In this document: in pieces, positions 1 through 8,549 of the stretch
How positions within the stretch are numbered: the first letter of the stretch is position 1
How the letters are laid out: every line of letters begins with the position of its first letter
Source of the DNA: JBELHO01 sp042091375
GTDB lineage: Bacteria > Pseudomonadota > Gammaproteobacteria > Enterobacterales > Alteromonadaceae
Assembly (NCBI GenBank): GCA_042091375.1
Contig: JBELHO010000028.1
Span: 1-42,359, forward strand
Direction: 5' to 3'
Length of the DNA: 42,359 nucleotides
Notes under the pieces: model-generated
Databases searched by the model: none
What the model saw: only the letters and a program-made list of their open reading frames with translations
Told to the model about the DNA's origin: nothing
Translations under genes and position numbers: made by a program

Positions 1-73
1 TACGACAAAGTCGCTCGGTAATTAAACCGACAGTTTCCCTTGGTAATCACACTTATTCAAATTATGCCAACAT

Positions 74-982
74 TTACTGATACTTAGGATCAGATAACTG
101 TTTTAAATACGGCCAAATACGGTGTGTAGGATTTTCTTTTTGATCTTTACTCAAATTTAACTTTTCAGACGAAAGTAAATTAGCTATGCCTGTTAAATGG
201 GAAATTAACAGAGGCTCTGGATCAAATTCAGAAGTGAACTCAATACGATTGGATCTTAAAATCGTCGCCGTTTTGGGTTCAATGATACTGAGATTTACAT
301 AGGTTTTCTGATTCTTTGTCAGTACTTCAAAATAACTTATTAATGCAATTCTGTTTTGTCTCGCTTGAATGGGCACTAATACTTGTGATTGTCTTTGAGA
401 AAACACCAAATTTAATCTGTTATCTTTCATCTGTTCTAACAGCTTCTCATGCCAAAGGCCGAAAATTGTTAAGGCTGGCTCTGGCAAATGATGCGGCTCA
501 ATATTTGTCCAAAGTGCGACGCGATCGTTTGTATAGGGCTTGTGAGTGAATGGTTTGAAAATCAATATACCAGCGATAACAAAAAACATTAAGGTGAAAA
601 TGGCTAGAGTTACTTTTTTATATTGGCTGATCCTCGTATGAGCAGGTTTTTCACTAGATATTGCAATGTCATTATTGTCCTTAACCACTTCCTTAACAAT
701 CAGTCGATAACCTTCTCCTCTGACCGATTGGATCACTAAGCCTTGCATGTTAGCCTCTGATATCGCCTTCCTTAAAACAAACACTCTTTGCTTGATGGTC
801 TCAGGGCTCACCGTGCTGTTTGACCACACTGTTGATGATAGCTGGTTGACAGACAGAGTGTTTCCATTGGAATCCGCCAAGGCTTTGAGTAATTTAAAGC
901 TCAGTGGATTGAGTGATAAGCTTTGAGCATTGAACGCTACTAGGTGATGATTTTCATTAAAATTCAAGGAAGTACTTTGCAT
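74..982 (-). CDS. ToxR/CadC-like membrane-anchored transcriptional regulator
   Basis: A 302-residue protein with an OmpR/PhoB-type winged-helix DNA-binding domain at about residues 10-97 (the C-terminal wing pattern SVRGEGYRL is visible). A charged linker follows, then one hydrophobic span at about residues 124-142, and a C-terminal part of about 155 residues with no motif I recognise. This is the topology of ToxR/CadC regulators, in which the DNA-binding domain is cytoplasmic and the periplasmic part senses a signal; here the signal is unknown. It diverges from rimO and has no partner gene in view. No strong ribosome binding site precedes the ATG. Family assignment is firm; target genes and signal cannot be read from the sequence. 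Confidence 0.85.
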   Translation of the reverse strand: MQSTSLNFNENHHLVAFNAQSLSLNPLSFKLLKALADSNGNTLSVNQLSSTVWSNSTVSPETIKQRVFVLRKAISEANMQGLVIQSVRGEGYRLIVKEVVKDNNDIAISSEKPAHTRISQYKKVTLAIFTLMFFVIAGILIFKPFTHKPYTNDRVALWTNIEPHHLPEPALTIFGLWHEKLLEQMKDNRLNLVFSQRQSQVLVPIQARQNRIALISYFEVLTKNQKTYVNLSIIEPKTATILRSNRIEFTSEFDPEPLLISHLTGIANLLSSEKLNLSKDQKENPTHRIWPYLKQLSDPKYQ

Positions 983-1100
983 ATGCTGAAAAAGGGTTAA
1001 TCAGTATTATTATTCTATTATCGTATAATCAGTTTAATCTTTTAAATACTAAAAAGATAAAATAATTGAAATATGTGTCAATAGAGTGGCTAGAAGTGTC

Positions 1101-1130
1101 TTTTCAAAGATCGGTGATGTCCTGTATAAT
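1101..1130 (+). promoter_or_regulatory. Probable sigma-70 promoter of rimO
   Basis: A perfect -10 hexamer TATAAT (1125-1130) is preceded at 18 bp by TTTTCA (1101-1106, four of six matches to the -35 consensus). Transcription would begin near 1137, downstream of a possible GTG at 1133, which supports the ATG at 1181 as the rimO start. Confidence 0.55.
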
Positions 1131-1180
1131 CTGTGTATCTAAAATCACCACCAATATTATCACGATTGACAAGGCTTACC

Positions 1181-2617
1181 ATGACTGTTGAACAATTTGA
1201 TCCAAAACAAACCACGACATTAGCGTCACCGAGTAAGGTGATACAACAACAGTCTGAAATACTCAACTCGAACGCGTTAAGATCGGCGCAAGATGCAAAA
1301 GATCCTGCTCGAATTGGCTTTGTCAGTTTAGGCTGCCCAAAAAACTTGGTCGACAGTGAGCGCATTCTAACTCAGTTGCGCACAGAAGGTTACGATGTGG
1401 TTAATTCCTATCACGATGCGGAAATGGTGATTGTTAATACCTGTGGTTTCATTGATTCCGCAGTGCAAGAGTCTCTTGATACCATAGGTGAAGCGTTAGC
1501 TGAAAACGGCAAGGTATTAGTCACCGGCTGTTTGGGGGCGAAAAAAGATGAAATCGTTGAGCTTCACCCTAATGTATTAGGAGTAACAGGCCCCCATGCT
1601 TATGATGAAGTACTCAGCCAAGTGCATCAGCATGTTGCTAAACCCGAACATAACCCACTGTTTGATTTAGTCCCTGATCACGGGGTAAAACTAACGCCCA
1701 AGCACTACGCCTATTTAAAAATTTCTGAGGGTTGTGATCACCGCTGTACCTTTTGCATTATCCCTTCAATGCGCGGTGATCTCGATTCACGACCTGTTGG
1801 TGACGTGCTAGGTGAGGCAAAACGCTTAGTTAATGCTGGCGTCAAAGAGCTTTTAGTTATATCTCAAGACACCTCAGCCTACGGTGTTGATGTGAAGCAC
1901 AAACTCGATTTTTACGAAGGCATGCCAGTTAAAACCCATATGCAACAGTTATGTGAACAATTGTCTAAGCAGGGGGTATGGGTGCGTTTACATTATGTTT
2001 ATCCATATCCACATGTAGATAAAATTATTCCACTAATGGCTGAAGGTAAGATCCTTCCTTACTTAGATATCCCCTTTCAACATGCCAATAAACGTATTCT
2101 AAAACTGATGAAACGCCCGGGTAGCTCAGAGCGAGTGTTAGAGCGAATCGCTAAATGGCGAGAAATTTGTCCTGAATTAGTGATCCGCTCAACCTTTATC
2201 GTTGGTTTTCCCGGTGAAACCGAAGCAGAATTTGAAGAGTTATTGGCCTTTTTAGAAGAGGCACAATTAGATCGCGTGGGTTGTTTTAAATACTCACCGG
2301 TTGAAGGGGCTAAGGCCAATGAATTGCCAGACCACGTATCTGATCAAGTGATGGAAGACAGGCTTCAACGCTTTATGGCAGTACAAGCAAAAATAAGCGC
2401 CGATAAGCTACAAGCGCGTATTGGACAAGAATATCTGATTGTTGTTGATGAAGTAAATGAACTTGGCATAGTAGGCCGCTCATACATGGATGCGCCTGAA
2501 GTAGACGGTAAAGTGTACTTATCTGATGATTATGATGCCCAGCCCGGCGATCAAATTTGGGTGCAAATTATTCATGCCGATGAACACGATGTTTGGGGGA
2601 TAAGAGTAGAAGATTAA
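1181..2617 (+). CDS. rimO: Ribosomal protein uS12 methylthiotransferase RimO
   Basis: Radical-SAM enzyme that adds a methylthio group to an aspartate of ribosomal protein S12. All hallmarks are present in 478 residues: the N-terminal MTTase domain with cluster-binding cysteines at 52 (SLGCPKN), 88 (NTCGF) and 117 (GCLGA); the radical-SAM motif CDHRCTFC at 185-192 binding the second 4Fe-4S cluster; and a C-terminal TRAM domain. The ATG at 1181 is chosen because a purine-rich site (caagg, 1170-1174) precedes it and the predicted promoter fires downstream of the alternative GTG at 1133. Oddity: about 40 residues of Gln/Ser/Asn-rich extension come before the conserved start of the MTTase domain; the E. 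coli enzyme has about 10 there. Monocistronic as far as visible. Confidence 0.96.
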   Translation: MTVEQFDPKQTTTLASPSKVIQQQSEILNSNALRSAQDAKDPARIGFVSLGCPKNLVDSERILTQLRTEGYDVVNSYHDAEMVIVNTCGFIDSAVQESLDTIGEALAENGKVLVTGCLGAKKDEIVELHPNVLGVTGPHAYDEVLSQVHQHVAKPEHNPLFDLVPDHGVKLTPKHYAYLKISEGCDHRCTFCIIPSMRGDLDSRPVGDVLGEAKRLVNAGVKELLVISQDTSAYGVDVKHKLDFYEGMPVKTHMQQLCEQLSKQGVWVRLHYVYPYPHVDKIIPLMAEGKILPYLDIPFQHANKRILKLMKRPGSSERVLERIAKWREICPELVIRSTFIVGFPGETEAEFEELLAFLEEAQLDRVGCFKYSPVEGAKANELPDHVSDQVMEDRLQRFMAVQAKISADKLQARIGQEYLIVVDEVNELGIVGRSYMDAPEVDGKVYLSDDYDAQPGDQIWVQIIHADEHDVWGIRVED

Positions 2618-2645
2618 TTAGCCGAATTTAGCCGAATTAGCCAAA
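2618..2645 (+). repeat. Three short tandem copies of TTAGCC(G/A)AA
   Basis: TTAGCCGAA begins at 2618 and 2628 and TTAGCCAAA at 2637, directly after the rimO stop codon. No function is apparent. Confidence 0.6.
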
Positions 2646-2765
2646 GTTGCCATCTTGAGTCAATTGTTGCTATTTTTGCGACTAGGCTATATCTGCCCCC
2701 CTTGACTTAATTGCCTCATTTCAAATTAACCATAGTCATTATTGCGCTTTAATTAGATAGGGTAT

Positions 2766-2786
2766 AGTGCCTATTCAACAGGCACT
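2766..2786. terminator. Inverted repeat downstream of rimO
   Basis: Perfect 7-bp arms AGTGCCT / AGGCACT around a 7-nt loop, 150 bp after rimO and just before a scaffold gap. There is no T-run, so a terminator role is only possible. The rest of the 2618-2984 interval holds nothing else apart from the short repeats and the gap. Confidence 0.3.
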
Positions 2787-2807
2787 AAGCTCAGCAATCA
2801 TTACGTT

Positions 2808-2907
2808 NNNNNNNNNNNNNNNNNNNNNNNNNNNNNNNNNNNNNNNNNNNNNNNNNNNNNNNNNNNNNNNNNNNNNNNNNNNNNNNNNNNNNNNNNNNNN
2901 NNNNNNN
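2808..2907. other. Scaffold gap (100 N)
   Basis: Exactly 100 undetermined bases, the usual placeholder for a gap of unknown size. Unlike the other three gaps it has no shared repeat on both flanks. Missing sequence upstream of the HlyD-like gene could hold its promoter or a partner gene. Confidence 0.95.
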
Positions 2908-2935
2908 CTTGTCGCAAAATTAATTCGTACTATTG

Positions 2936-2964
2936 AAATCAAAATCAAAATCAAAATCAAAATT
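2936..2964 (+). repeat. Hexanucleotide tandem repeat (AAAATC)n upstream of the HlyD-like gene
   Basis: About four and a half units of AAAATC end 20 bp before the start codon at 2985. Simple repeats this close to a start can vary in length by slippage and alter promoter spacing, but no promoter was identified to test that idea. Confidence 0.7.
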
Positions 2965-2984
2965 TACAGAGATAAGGATATATC

Positions 2985-4124
2985 ATGTCGTCATTAAAGC
3001 AAGGAGCTTTTCGTCATCAAAATCAGCAGATAAGTTGTTCAACTTCTGCTATTGAGCATTCATCAATCAAACTGTCTGTTGCTATTGCTATTGCTATTGT
3101 CATCGCCATCGCCATTGTCAGTTTTTTAACTAGGTCAGACTATTCCCGCCAAGCAATCGCTGTCAACTCTGAGGTGATCGATAATAATTTCATTAAAAGT
3201 TTTGCTAGCCAAGGCGGTACCATAGAAAAATTATTGGTCAATGAGGGTGATAAGGTAGTAAAAGGCCAATCAATTGCCATCATTTCAGTGCAAAGTAACA
3301 TTCCTGCTTCGGTTAATATCAGTTCGCAATTAGTCACTCAGCTCAATCGAGAATTGACCTCGATAGACAGTGAAATTAGTCAATATCAACAGCAATCGCT
3401 GCAACTGCGACAAAATAAAAACTATAGCCAACGCCAGCAGGTATTAACAAAACAGCGCGCGATTTTGCAAAGCCAATACACCTCGGCCAGTGAAAAGCTC
3501 AAGCGGCTTGTCGAGCAACAAAAACAATGGCAAGTAAGCTTTAAAAATACTAAAAATACTAAAAACACAAATAGCATTCACAGCAACACTCACAACAACA
3601 TCTACAACACTCACAACAACACCTACAACACTCACAACACTCACAACAACACCTACAACACTCACAACAACACCTACAACAATAACAACACTTACAGCAA
3701 CACCTACAGCAACTACAAAAACAGTGGTTTTATTGCCGATGTCGACAGAAAAAATCCGCAGCAAAGCTTAAATGAAGCAAGACAAAACAAACAAAACATT
3801 GCCAAGTTACTGTGGCGACAACACAATGAGTTAAGACAACTGGCTATTGCTAAGGAAAATCAACAGCAGCAAGACACTTTGCGGGTTAATGCGCTGAAAC
3901 GCCAACAAGCTGATTTACAGCGCCAGTTAGGGCAAGTTGCCAACAACTCCAGATACACTGTCATTGCTAGTCATAGCGGTACTGTTACTGGTATCGAAGT
4001 GGTTGAAGGTGAAACATTATCCATCGCAAGTGCTCAATCGAAACCGCTATTACATATTATACCTGCGAGCGCAGAATTAATGGCGGAGTTACTGTTGCCC
4101 AAAAGTCTGACAACTGAGACATGA
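2985..4124 (+). CDS. HlyD-family membrane fusion protein, C-terminally short, with a repeat insert
   Basis: A 379-residue periplasmic adaptor of the kind that links an inner-membrane ABC exporter to an outer-membrane channel. One N-terminal membrane span (about 30-48, Ala/Ile/Val) precedes the first biotinyl-lipoyl half (GGTIEKLLVNEGDKV, about 77-91). Gln-rich coiled-coil arms (about 110-185 and 250-315) and the second lipoyl half (about 322-350) follow. The protein then stops where the beta-barrel domain should begin, so it is probably truncated. Residues 186-247 are an Asn/Thr/Tyr/His-rich insert encoded by 21-bp repeats, placed at the tip of the hairpin. An RBS (ataagga, 2972-2978) precedes the ATG. 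No ABC transporter gene is adjacent, although gaps lie on both sides. It could be a decaying gene or a variant adaptor. Confidence 0.75.
   Translation: MSSLKQGAFRHQNQQISCSTSAIEHSSIKLSVAIAIAIVIAIAIVSFLTRSDYSRQAIAVNSEVIDNNFIKSFASQGGTIEKLLVNEGDKVVKGQSIAIISVQSNIPASVNISSQLVTQLNRELTSIDSEISQYQQQSLQLRQNKNYSQRQQVLTKQRAILQSQYTSASEKLKRLVEQQKQWQVSFKNTKNTKNTNSIHSNTHNNIYNTHNNTYNTHNTHNNTYNTHNNTYNNNNTYSNTYSNYKNSGFIADVDRKNPQQSLNEARQNKQNIAKLLWRQHNELRQLAIAKENQQQQDTLRVNALKRQQADLQRQLGQVANNSRYTVIASHSGTVTGIEVVEGETLSIASAQSKPLLHIIPASAELMAELLLPKSLTTET
3571..3720 (+). repeat. 21-bp tandem repeat inside the HlyD-like gene
   Basis: Degenerate direct repeats whose core unit encodes Thr-His-Asn-Asn-Thr-Tyr-Asn. Units of 21 bp are in frame, so gain or loss changes protein length without a frameshift. 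A valine-rich reading frame on the opposite strand is an artefact of the repeat. Confidence 0.85.
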
Positions 4125-4290
4125 AAGAATAAAAGTTTTTCATTACAGGACCGAAACCATTGGCCGGTCAAAGTGAAAATTAAAACTGTTTATCGCTTGT
4201 GTTGATCTGGTTGCACAGCCCAGCTGAGACGAGGAAATAGCCCTGCTGAGACGAACAAATAGACTCGCAGGGCGCTCTCATAAGGGCGCG

Positions 4291-4444
4291 TTCAGCCGTT
4301 ATAGACATTCAGCCGTTATAGACATTCAGNNNNNNNNNNNNNNNNNNNNNNNNNNNNNNNNNNNNNNNNNNNNNNNNNNNNNNNNNNNNNNNNNNNNNNN
4401 NNNNNNNNNNNNNNNNNNNNNNNNNNNNNGTTATAGACATTCAG
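4291..4444 (+). repeat. 17-bp tandem repeat interrupted by a 100-N scaffold gap
   Basis: Unit TTCAGCCGTTATAGACA occurs at 4291-4307 and 4308-4324 and begins again at 4325. After the gap (4330-4429) the sequence resumes within the same unit (4430-4444), so the gap most likely hides further copies. The rest of the 4125-4462 interval holds two copies of a GCTGAGACGA motif (4221 and 4240 region) and no gene. Confidence 0.8.
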
Positions 4445-4462
4445 CAGGTTGAGTAAACTAAG

Positions 4463-5509
4463 CTAAGCGTCGAGGTCTTCAGCACCGACGCGGACAATTA
4501 ATTTTCCGAAATTATCACCCTGTAACAAACCAATAAACGCTTCGGCAGATTTATCTAAGCCATCAACTATATGCTCTTTGTATTTTATTTTACCTGCCAT
4601 CAGCCAGCTGGACATTTGTTGGCTAAATTCTGCATAGCGGTGACCGTAATCTTCAAAGACAATAAAACCTTGCATTTTGATCCGTTTAATTAGCAGCATG
4701 GCCATTAACTGTGCGCTCTTGTCAGGACCACTGGGTAGTGATGTCGCATTGTAATGAGAAATTAATCCACACAATGGAACACGCGCAGCGCTATTGAGTA
4801 ATGGTAATACCGCTTCAAATACCTTGCCACCGACATTTTCAAAATACACATCAATACCCGATGAGCAAGCAGCAGATAATTGTTGTGCTAAATCTTTTGA
4901 ACGGTGATCTATGCAGGCGTCAAAACCCAGGGTGTCAACAGCGTATTGACACTTAGTTTGACCACCGGCAATACCAACGACTTTACAACCTTTTAACTTA
5001 GCAATTTGTCCCACTAAGCAGCCTACCGCACCAGTGGCCGCGGCAACAACCACGGTTTCTCCCGGTTGCGGATCGCCAATGTCAAGTAAGCCCATATAAG
5101 CGGTTAACCCCGGCATGCCTAATACACCAAGTGCATATGAGGGATGACTCATATTACTTGGTAATTTCAGTAAATGCTCACCTTGCAGCACACTGAAATC
5201 TTGCCATCCACCTAAGGCAACAACCCAGTCACCGGTTTGGTAGTCTGGGTGTTTAGACTCCAGCACTCTACAGACACTACCGCCTACCATGACATCGCCA
5301 AGGGCGACGGGATCGGCGTAAGATTTAGCATCATTCATGCGACCGCGCATGTAAGGATCAAGTGAAAGGTAAACAGTGCGCAATAATACTTCACCGTCTT
5401 TGGGGCTAGGTATAGCACTACTTACCAATGAGAAATTGTCTGCAGTAGGCGCGCCATGTGGCCTCGAAGCCAATAGGATTTGTCGATTAGTGTCAGTTGT
5501 TTGCGGCAT
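4463..5509 (-). CDS. CurA/PTGR-type NADP-dependent oxidoreductase
   Basis: A 348-residue zinc-free medium-chain reductase of the leukotriene B4 dehydrogenase / prostaglandin reductase / E. coli CurA group. These enzymes reduce the C=C bond of alpha,beta-unsaturated aldehydes and ketones with NADPH. The substrate-side motif LSLDPYMRGRM (about 48-58) and the Rossmann motif AAATGAVG (about 156-163) are visible, followed by the KLKGCKVVGIAGG strand. Length matches the family (about 340-350). RBS AGGA lies 6 nt before the ATG. Third gene of a minus-strand operon, 25 bp after the YqhD-like gene. Together with its neighbours it points to electrophile detoxification. The precise substrate is unknown. 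Confidence 0.9.
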   Translation of the reverse strand: MPQTTDTNRQILLASRPHGAPTADNFSLVSSAIPSPKDGEVLLRTVYLSLDPYMRGRMNDAKSYADPVALGDVMVGGSVCRVLESKHPDYQTGDWVVALGGWQDFSVLQGEHLLKLPSNMSHPSYALGVLGMPGLTAYMGLLDIGDPQPGETVVVAAATGAVGCLVGQIAKLKGCKVVGIAGGQTKCQYAVDTLGFDACIDHRSKDLAQQLSAACSSGIDVYFENVGGKVFEAVLPLLNSAARVPLCGLISHYNATSLPSGPDKSAQLMAMLLIKRIKMQGFIVFEDYGHRYAEFSQQMSSWLMAGKIKYKEHIVDGLDKSAEAFIGLLQGDNFGKLIVRVGAEDLDA

Positions 5510-5534
5510 ATTGATTCCTGTTTATAAACTGAGT

Positions 5535-6692
5535 TTAAAGGGCTTGCATTAATATTTCACGGCTAGAGGCTAAGTCAATATCACTGTGCTCGCCAAGGGC
5601 AGTCATGCCGTGTCGTTGCAATCGTTCCATTAACAGCTCAATATCAGTAAGGCTAAGATTGACCTCAGATAATCTTGTAGGCACTTGCATTTGCCTAAAA
5701 AATTGCTCGGTTAAGTCAATAGCGCCATCAATGCGCTGTTGTTCAGTACCTGAATTTAATTGCCATACACGCGAAGCATATTGTAATAATTTTTCACGTT
5801 TTTGTTGGCGTCGTACCTTCATAACTGCTGGTAACACTATAGACAAAGTACGGGCGTGGTCAATGGCGAATTGGCCGGTTAATTCGTGGCCGATCATATG
5901 TGTGGTCCAGTCTTGTGGCACGCCAGCACCGATCAGACCGTTTAATGCTAAGGTCGCAGACCACATAATATTTGCCCTGATCGCTAAATCTGTTTTAGTT
6001 GCGCTGTGCAATGCTTTTGGACCTTCTTCGATCAGGGTTTGCAATAGTCCTTCACTAAACCTGTCTTGCACTTTGGCGTTGACGTCGTAGGTGAGGTATT
6101 GCTCTATCACGTGAACAAAGGCATCGACTACGCCATTGCTAACTTGTCGATCAGACAATGATAAGCTGACACTGGGATCGAGTACAGCAAACAATGGCCT
6201 TACTAAGGGGCTAGAAAAGGGCAGTTTGATGCCATTGCGAGTCACCACTGAATTGCCATTACTCTCAGAGCCTGTCGCTGGCAGAGTTAACACGGCACCT
6301 AAGGGTAAAGCTTCACCAATGGCTTGTTGTTTACTCAAAATATGCCAAGGATCCTCTCCTTTATACAATGCTGCTGCGGCAATAAACTTTGCGCCATCGA
6401 TAACTGAGCCACCACCAACAGCTAATAAATAGTCGATGTTGTGTTGTTTGATCACTTGCTGTGCTTGCATCAAGGTAGTGTATTTGGGATTGGGCTCTAT
6501 ACCCGAAAACTCAAACCAAGTATGTGCGGCAAGGGCATCTACTACTTGTTCAAATACCCCGTTTTTCTTGATTGAACCGCCACCGTAGACGACTAGCACT
6601 CTAGCATTGGCGGGAATTTTTTTAGCGATAATTGCTATTTGATTTTCGCCAAAATAAATATCAGTTGGATTGTGAAAATTAAAATTTAACAT
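5535..6692 (-). CDS. yqhD: YqhD-like NADPH-dependent aldehyde reductase (iron-type alcohol dehydrogenase)
   Basis: A 385-residue group III alcohol dehydrogenase very close in pattern and length to E. coli YqhD, which reduces short-chain aldehydes, including lipid-peroxidation products, with NADPH. GGGS at 37-40 is the NADPH-binding turn and AVGGGSVIDG (91-100) the second nucleotide motif. Metal ligands align as Asp190, His194 (NGVVDAFVH), His265 and His279. Middle gene of the operon, 24 bp after the DJ-1-like gene and 25 bp before the CurA-like gene. In E. coli yqhD is paired with the dkgA reductase and induced by the AraC-type regulator YqhC; here a LysR-type regulator is divergent instead. 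Confidence 0.92.
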   Translation of the reverse strand: MLNFNFHNPTDIYFGENQIAIIAKKIPANARVLVVYGGGSIKKNGVFEQVVDALAAHTWFEFSGIEPNPKYTTLMQAQQVIKQHNIDYLLAVGGGSVIDGAKFIAAAALYKGEDPWHILSKQQAIGEALPLGAVLTLPATGSESNGNSVVTRNGIKLPFSSPLVRPLFAVLDPSVSLSLSDRQVSNGVVDAFVHVIEQYLTYDVNAKVQDRFSEGLLQTLIEEGPKALHSATKTDLAIRANIMWSATLALNGLIGAGVPQDWTTHMIGHELTGQFAIDHARTLSIVLPAVMKVRRQQKREKLLQYASRVWQLNSGTEQQRIDGAIDLTEQFFRQMQVPTRLSEVNLSLTDIELLMERLQRHGMTALGEHSDIDLASSREILMQAL

Positions 6693-6716
6693 AATTAGCC
6701 CAGTGTTAGCGGTGCG

Positions 6717-7403
6717 TTATAAAGCAAGGTGAGCGAGCAGTTTTTCTGCTGCCAATGCCGAGCTCGCCGGATTTTGACCTGTAATAATCAAATCGTCTTG
6801 CACCGCAAATGGATGCCAGTCTTCGGCTTTTTGGTATTCGCCACCGCGTTTAATTAATTCATCTTCCAGTAAAAACGGCACAACCTCAGTGAGCTGCACG
6901 GCTGCTTCTTCGCTATTGGTAAAACCAGTTATGGCTTTGTTGTTAATTGCGTATTCACCTGAAGGCAATTTAATGTTGAGTAGGGCTGCACTGGCATGGC
7001 ACACCGCCGCTACAGCTTTGCCCGATTGAATAAAAGCTTCAATTAAGGCAATAGAATCTTGGTTGTCAGTAAGATCCCATAACGGGCCGTGCCCGCCTGG
7101 ATAAAATACCGCATCAAAATCAGTGGCATTGATGGTTGCAAGTACTGAGGTATTGGCCACTTGTTGTTGCGCTTGAACATCACCATCAAATCGCTCAGTT
7201 GCGGGCGTTTGAAAGTCAGCTAATTTGCTGGTGGGATCTATTGGCGCTTGTCCTCCCAATGGCGTCGCTAGGGTGACTTCAACACCGGCGTCGATAAAGG
7301 CGTAATAGGGACAGGCAAATTCTTCCGCCCAAAAACCGGTTTTTTCTCCGGTGTCACCTAATTTGTCGTGCGAGGTTAACACCATCAATATTTTTTTAGC
7401 CAT
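6717..7403 (-). CDS. DJ-1/PfpI-superfamily protein, Hsp31 / glyoxalase III-like
   Basis: A 228-residue type 1 glutamine-amidotransferase-like protein. The nucleophile elbow AAVCHAS places the reactive cysteine at 135 with His136 beside it. Glu28 in the KTGFWAEEFACP segment aligns with the acidic member of the Glu-Cys-His triad in yeast Hsp31. Family members with this triad convert methylglyoxal to lactate or act as protein-repair factors; which applies is not decidable here. First gene of the operon with the YqhD-like and CurA-like genes, and divergent from a LysR regulator 76 bp away. AGGT lies about 8 nt before the ATG. Cofactor-free, probably cytoplasmic (no signal peptide). Confidence 0.9.
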   Translation of the reverse strand: MAKKILMVLTSHDKLGDTGEKTGFWAEEFACPYYAFIDAGVEVTLATPLGGQAPIDPTSKLADFQTPATERFDGDVQAQQQVANTSVLATINATDFDAVFYPGGHGPLWDLTDNQDSIALIEAFIQSGKAVAAVCHASAALLNIKLPSGEYAINNKAITGFTNSEEAAVQLTEVVPFLLEDELIKRGGEYQKAEDWHPFAVQDDLIITGQNPASSALAAEKLLAHLAL

Positions 7404-7419
7404 TGTTTGTTACCTATAT

Positions 7420-7466
7420 TTTATTAATTGAATAAATGTACTGAATTTTTGTCAATTGAGTATATG
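7420..7466. promoter_or_regulatory. Candidate LysR operator in the divergent intergenic region
   Basis: Two near-direct copies of AATTGARTAWATG (7426-7438 and 7454-7466) lie 28 bp apart, and the first lies within a TTTATT-N5-AATAAA dyad (7420-7436). This short stretch separates the DJ-1-like gene from the LysR gene, where a shared operator is expected. It is AT-rich, so chance resemblance is possible. Confidence 0.35.
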
Positions 7467-7479
7467 ATTTGTTTTAAAT

Positions 7480-8490
7480 GTGAACAATGCAGATAAAATT
7501 GATATCTTTGTATCAATTATTGATACAATTCAGCAGAAAAAATTGTCGCATTACTTTGCCAACAGGGGATTTGTCATCGACGTTTCATTTGAAAAACTAA
7601 AGAGTATGGTGGTTTTTGCACAAGTTATTGAACAGGGTAGCTTAACTGCGGCTGCCAAATACTTAGGCTTATCTAGAGCTGTTGTCAGTTACCATTTAAA
7701 AAAACTCGAAGAGCAGTTGCAAGTTAAATTACTCAATCGCTCTACTCGCTCTATACGGCTTACTGAGGCAGGACAAGCTTATTATGAGCGTTGTCGCGTT
7801 ATCGCTGAGCAGGCTAACGCCGCTAACCAGCAAATAGAAAATTTCAAAAATGAAGCGATTGGCTTATTGAAGTTAACTTGTCCAGTAAATATTGGCTTGC
7901 AAACGGTTGTGCCGGCCTTAAATGCCTTTAAGAAGATTTATCCTAAAATTGAACTGGATGTAATGTTAACCGATGAAGTGGTAAATATTATCAAGGAAGG
8001 TATAGATTTGGCTATTCGCGGTGCACCACTGCCTGACTCCGGCCTACAAGCCAGTAAGTTAGCCAGCTTAAAAACTTGCCTTTGCGCTGCTCCAAGCTAT
8101 TTAAATCAATTTGGTCGACCAACTAGTCCTGCTCAACTCAGTGCTCATCAATGGGTGATATATAAATTAACTTCTGGTGTTATCACCCTGACTAAAGGCA
8201 GTCGCTCATTTAGTGTTAGCATGAAAGGGAGTGTTAGCACCAATAACGCCGCAGCGCGCACTGCATTTGTTGAAGCGGGGCATGGTTTAGGTCGTATTCC
8301 CCTTTATGATGCTTGGCCAAAAATTAATGCGGGCAAATTAGAAATGATTTTGGCTGACTTCACCTTAAGCGATATTGATGTTTATGGGGTTTTTCCACCG
8401 GGAACCGCTAGCGCTAAAAAGTTGCGGTTATTGCTTAATTTCATGAAAAAATATTTTCAACAGCAGGATAAGTTAAAGTTGACTGGTTAA
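7480..8490 (+). CDS. LysR-family transcriptional regulator
   Basis: A 336-residue reading with the LysR helix-turn-helix (SLTAAAKYLGLSRAVVSYHL, about 55-74) and the C-terminal substrate-binding fold (LDVMLTDEVVNIIKEGIDLAIR segment, about 165-186). It belongs to the CrgA/DsdC-like set whose members often control adjacent oxidoreductases. The start is uncertain: GTG 7480 adds about 35 residues before the usual LysR N-terminus, while the next ATG (7606) would cut into helix 1. Good AGGGG at 7563-7567 precedes no standard in-frame start. It diverges from the DJ-1/yqhD/curA operon, which it most likely controls, probably in response to an electrophile (inference). Confidence 0.88.
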   Translation: MNNADKIDIFVSIIDTIQQKKLSHYFANRGFVIDVSFEKLKSMVVFAQVIEQGSLTAAAKYLGLSRAVVSYHLKKLEEQLQVKLLNRSTRSIRLTEAGQAYYERCRVIAEQANAANQQIENFKNEAIGLLKLTCPVNIGLQTVVPALNAFKKIYPKIELDVMLTDEVVNIIKEGIDLAIRGAPLPDSGLQASKLASLKTCLCAAPSYLNQFGRPTSPAQLSAHQWVIYKLTSGVITLTKGSRSFSVSMKGSVSTNNAAARTAFVEAGHGLGRIPLYDAWPKINAGKLEMILADFTLSDIDVYGVFPPGTASAKKLRLLLNFMKKYFQQQDKLKLTG

Positions 8491-8549
8491 GAGGCTAAAC
8501 ATTAATGGTATGTCGTTCGATAGAACTCAGCTAGGCAATACACTAAGTT

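Noticed and set aside
2767..2997. Frames running through the N gap
   Set aside because: The middle is undetermined sequence; no coding evidence on either side.
3444..3764. Valine-rich frame opposite the HlyD-like gene
   Set aside because: It is the reverse complement of the Asn/Thr repeat, an artefact of low complexity.
5605..6432. Long frames on the plus strand opposite the yqhD-like gene
   Set aside because: They mirror a well-identified gene and have no motifs.
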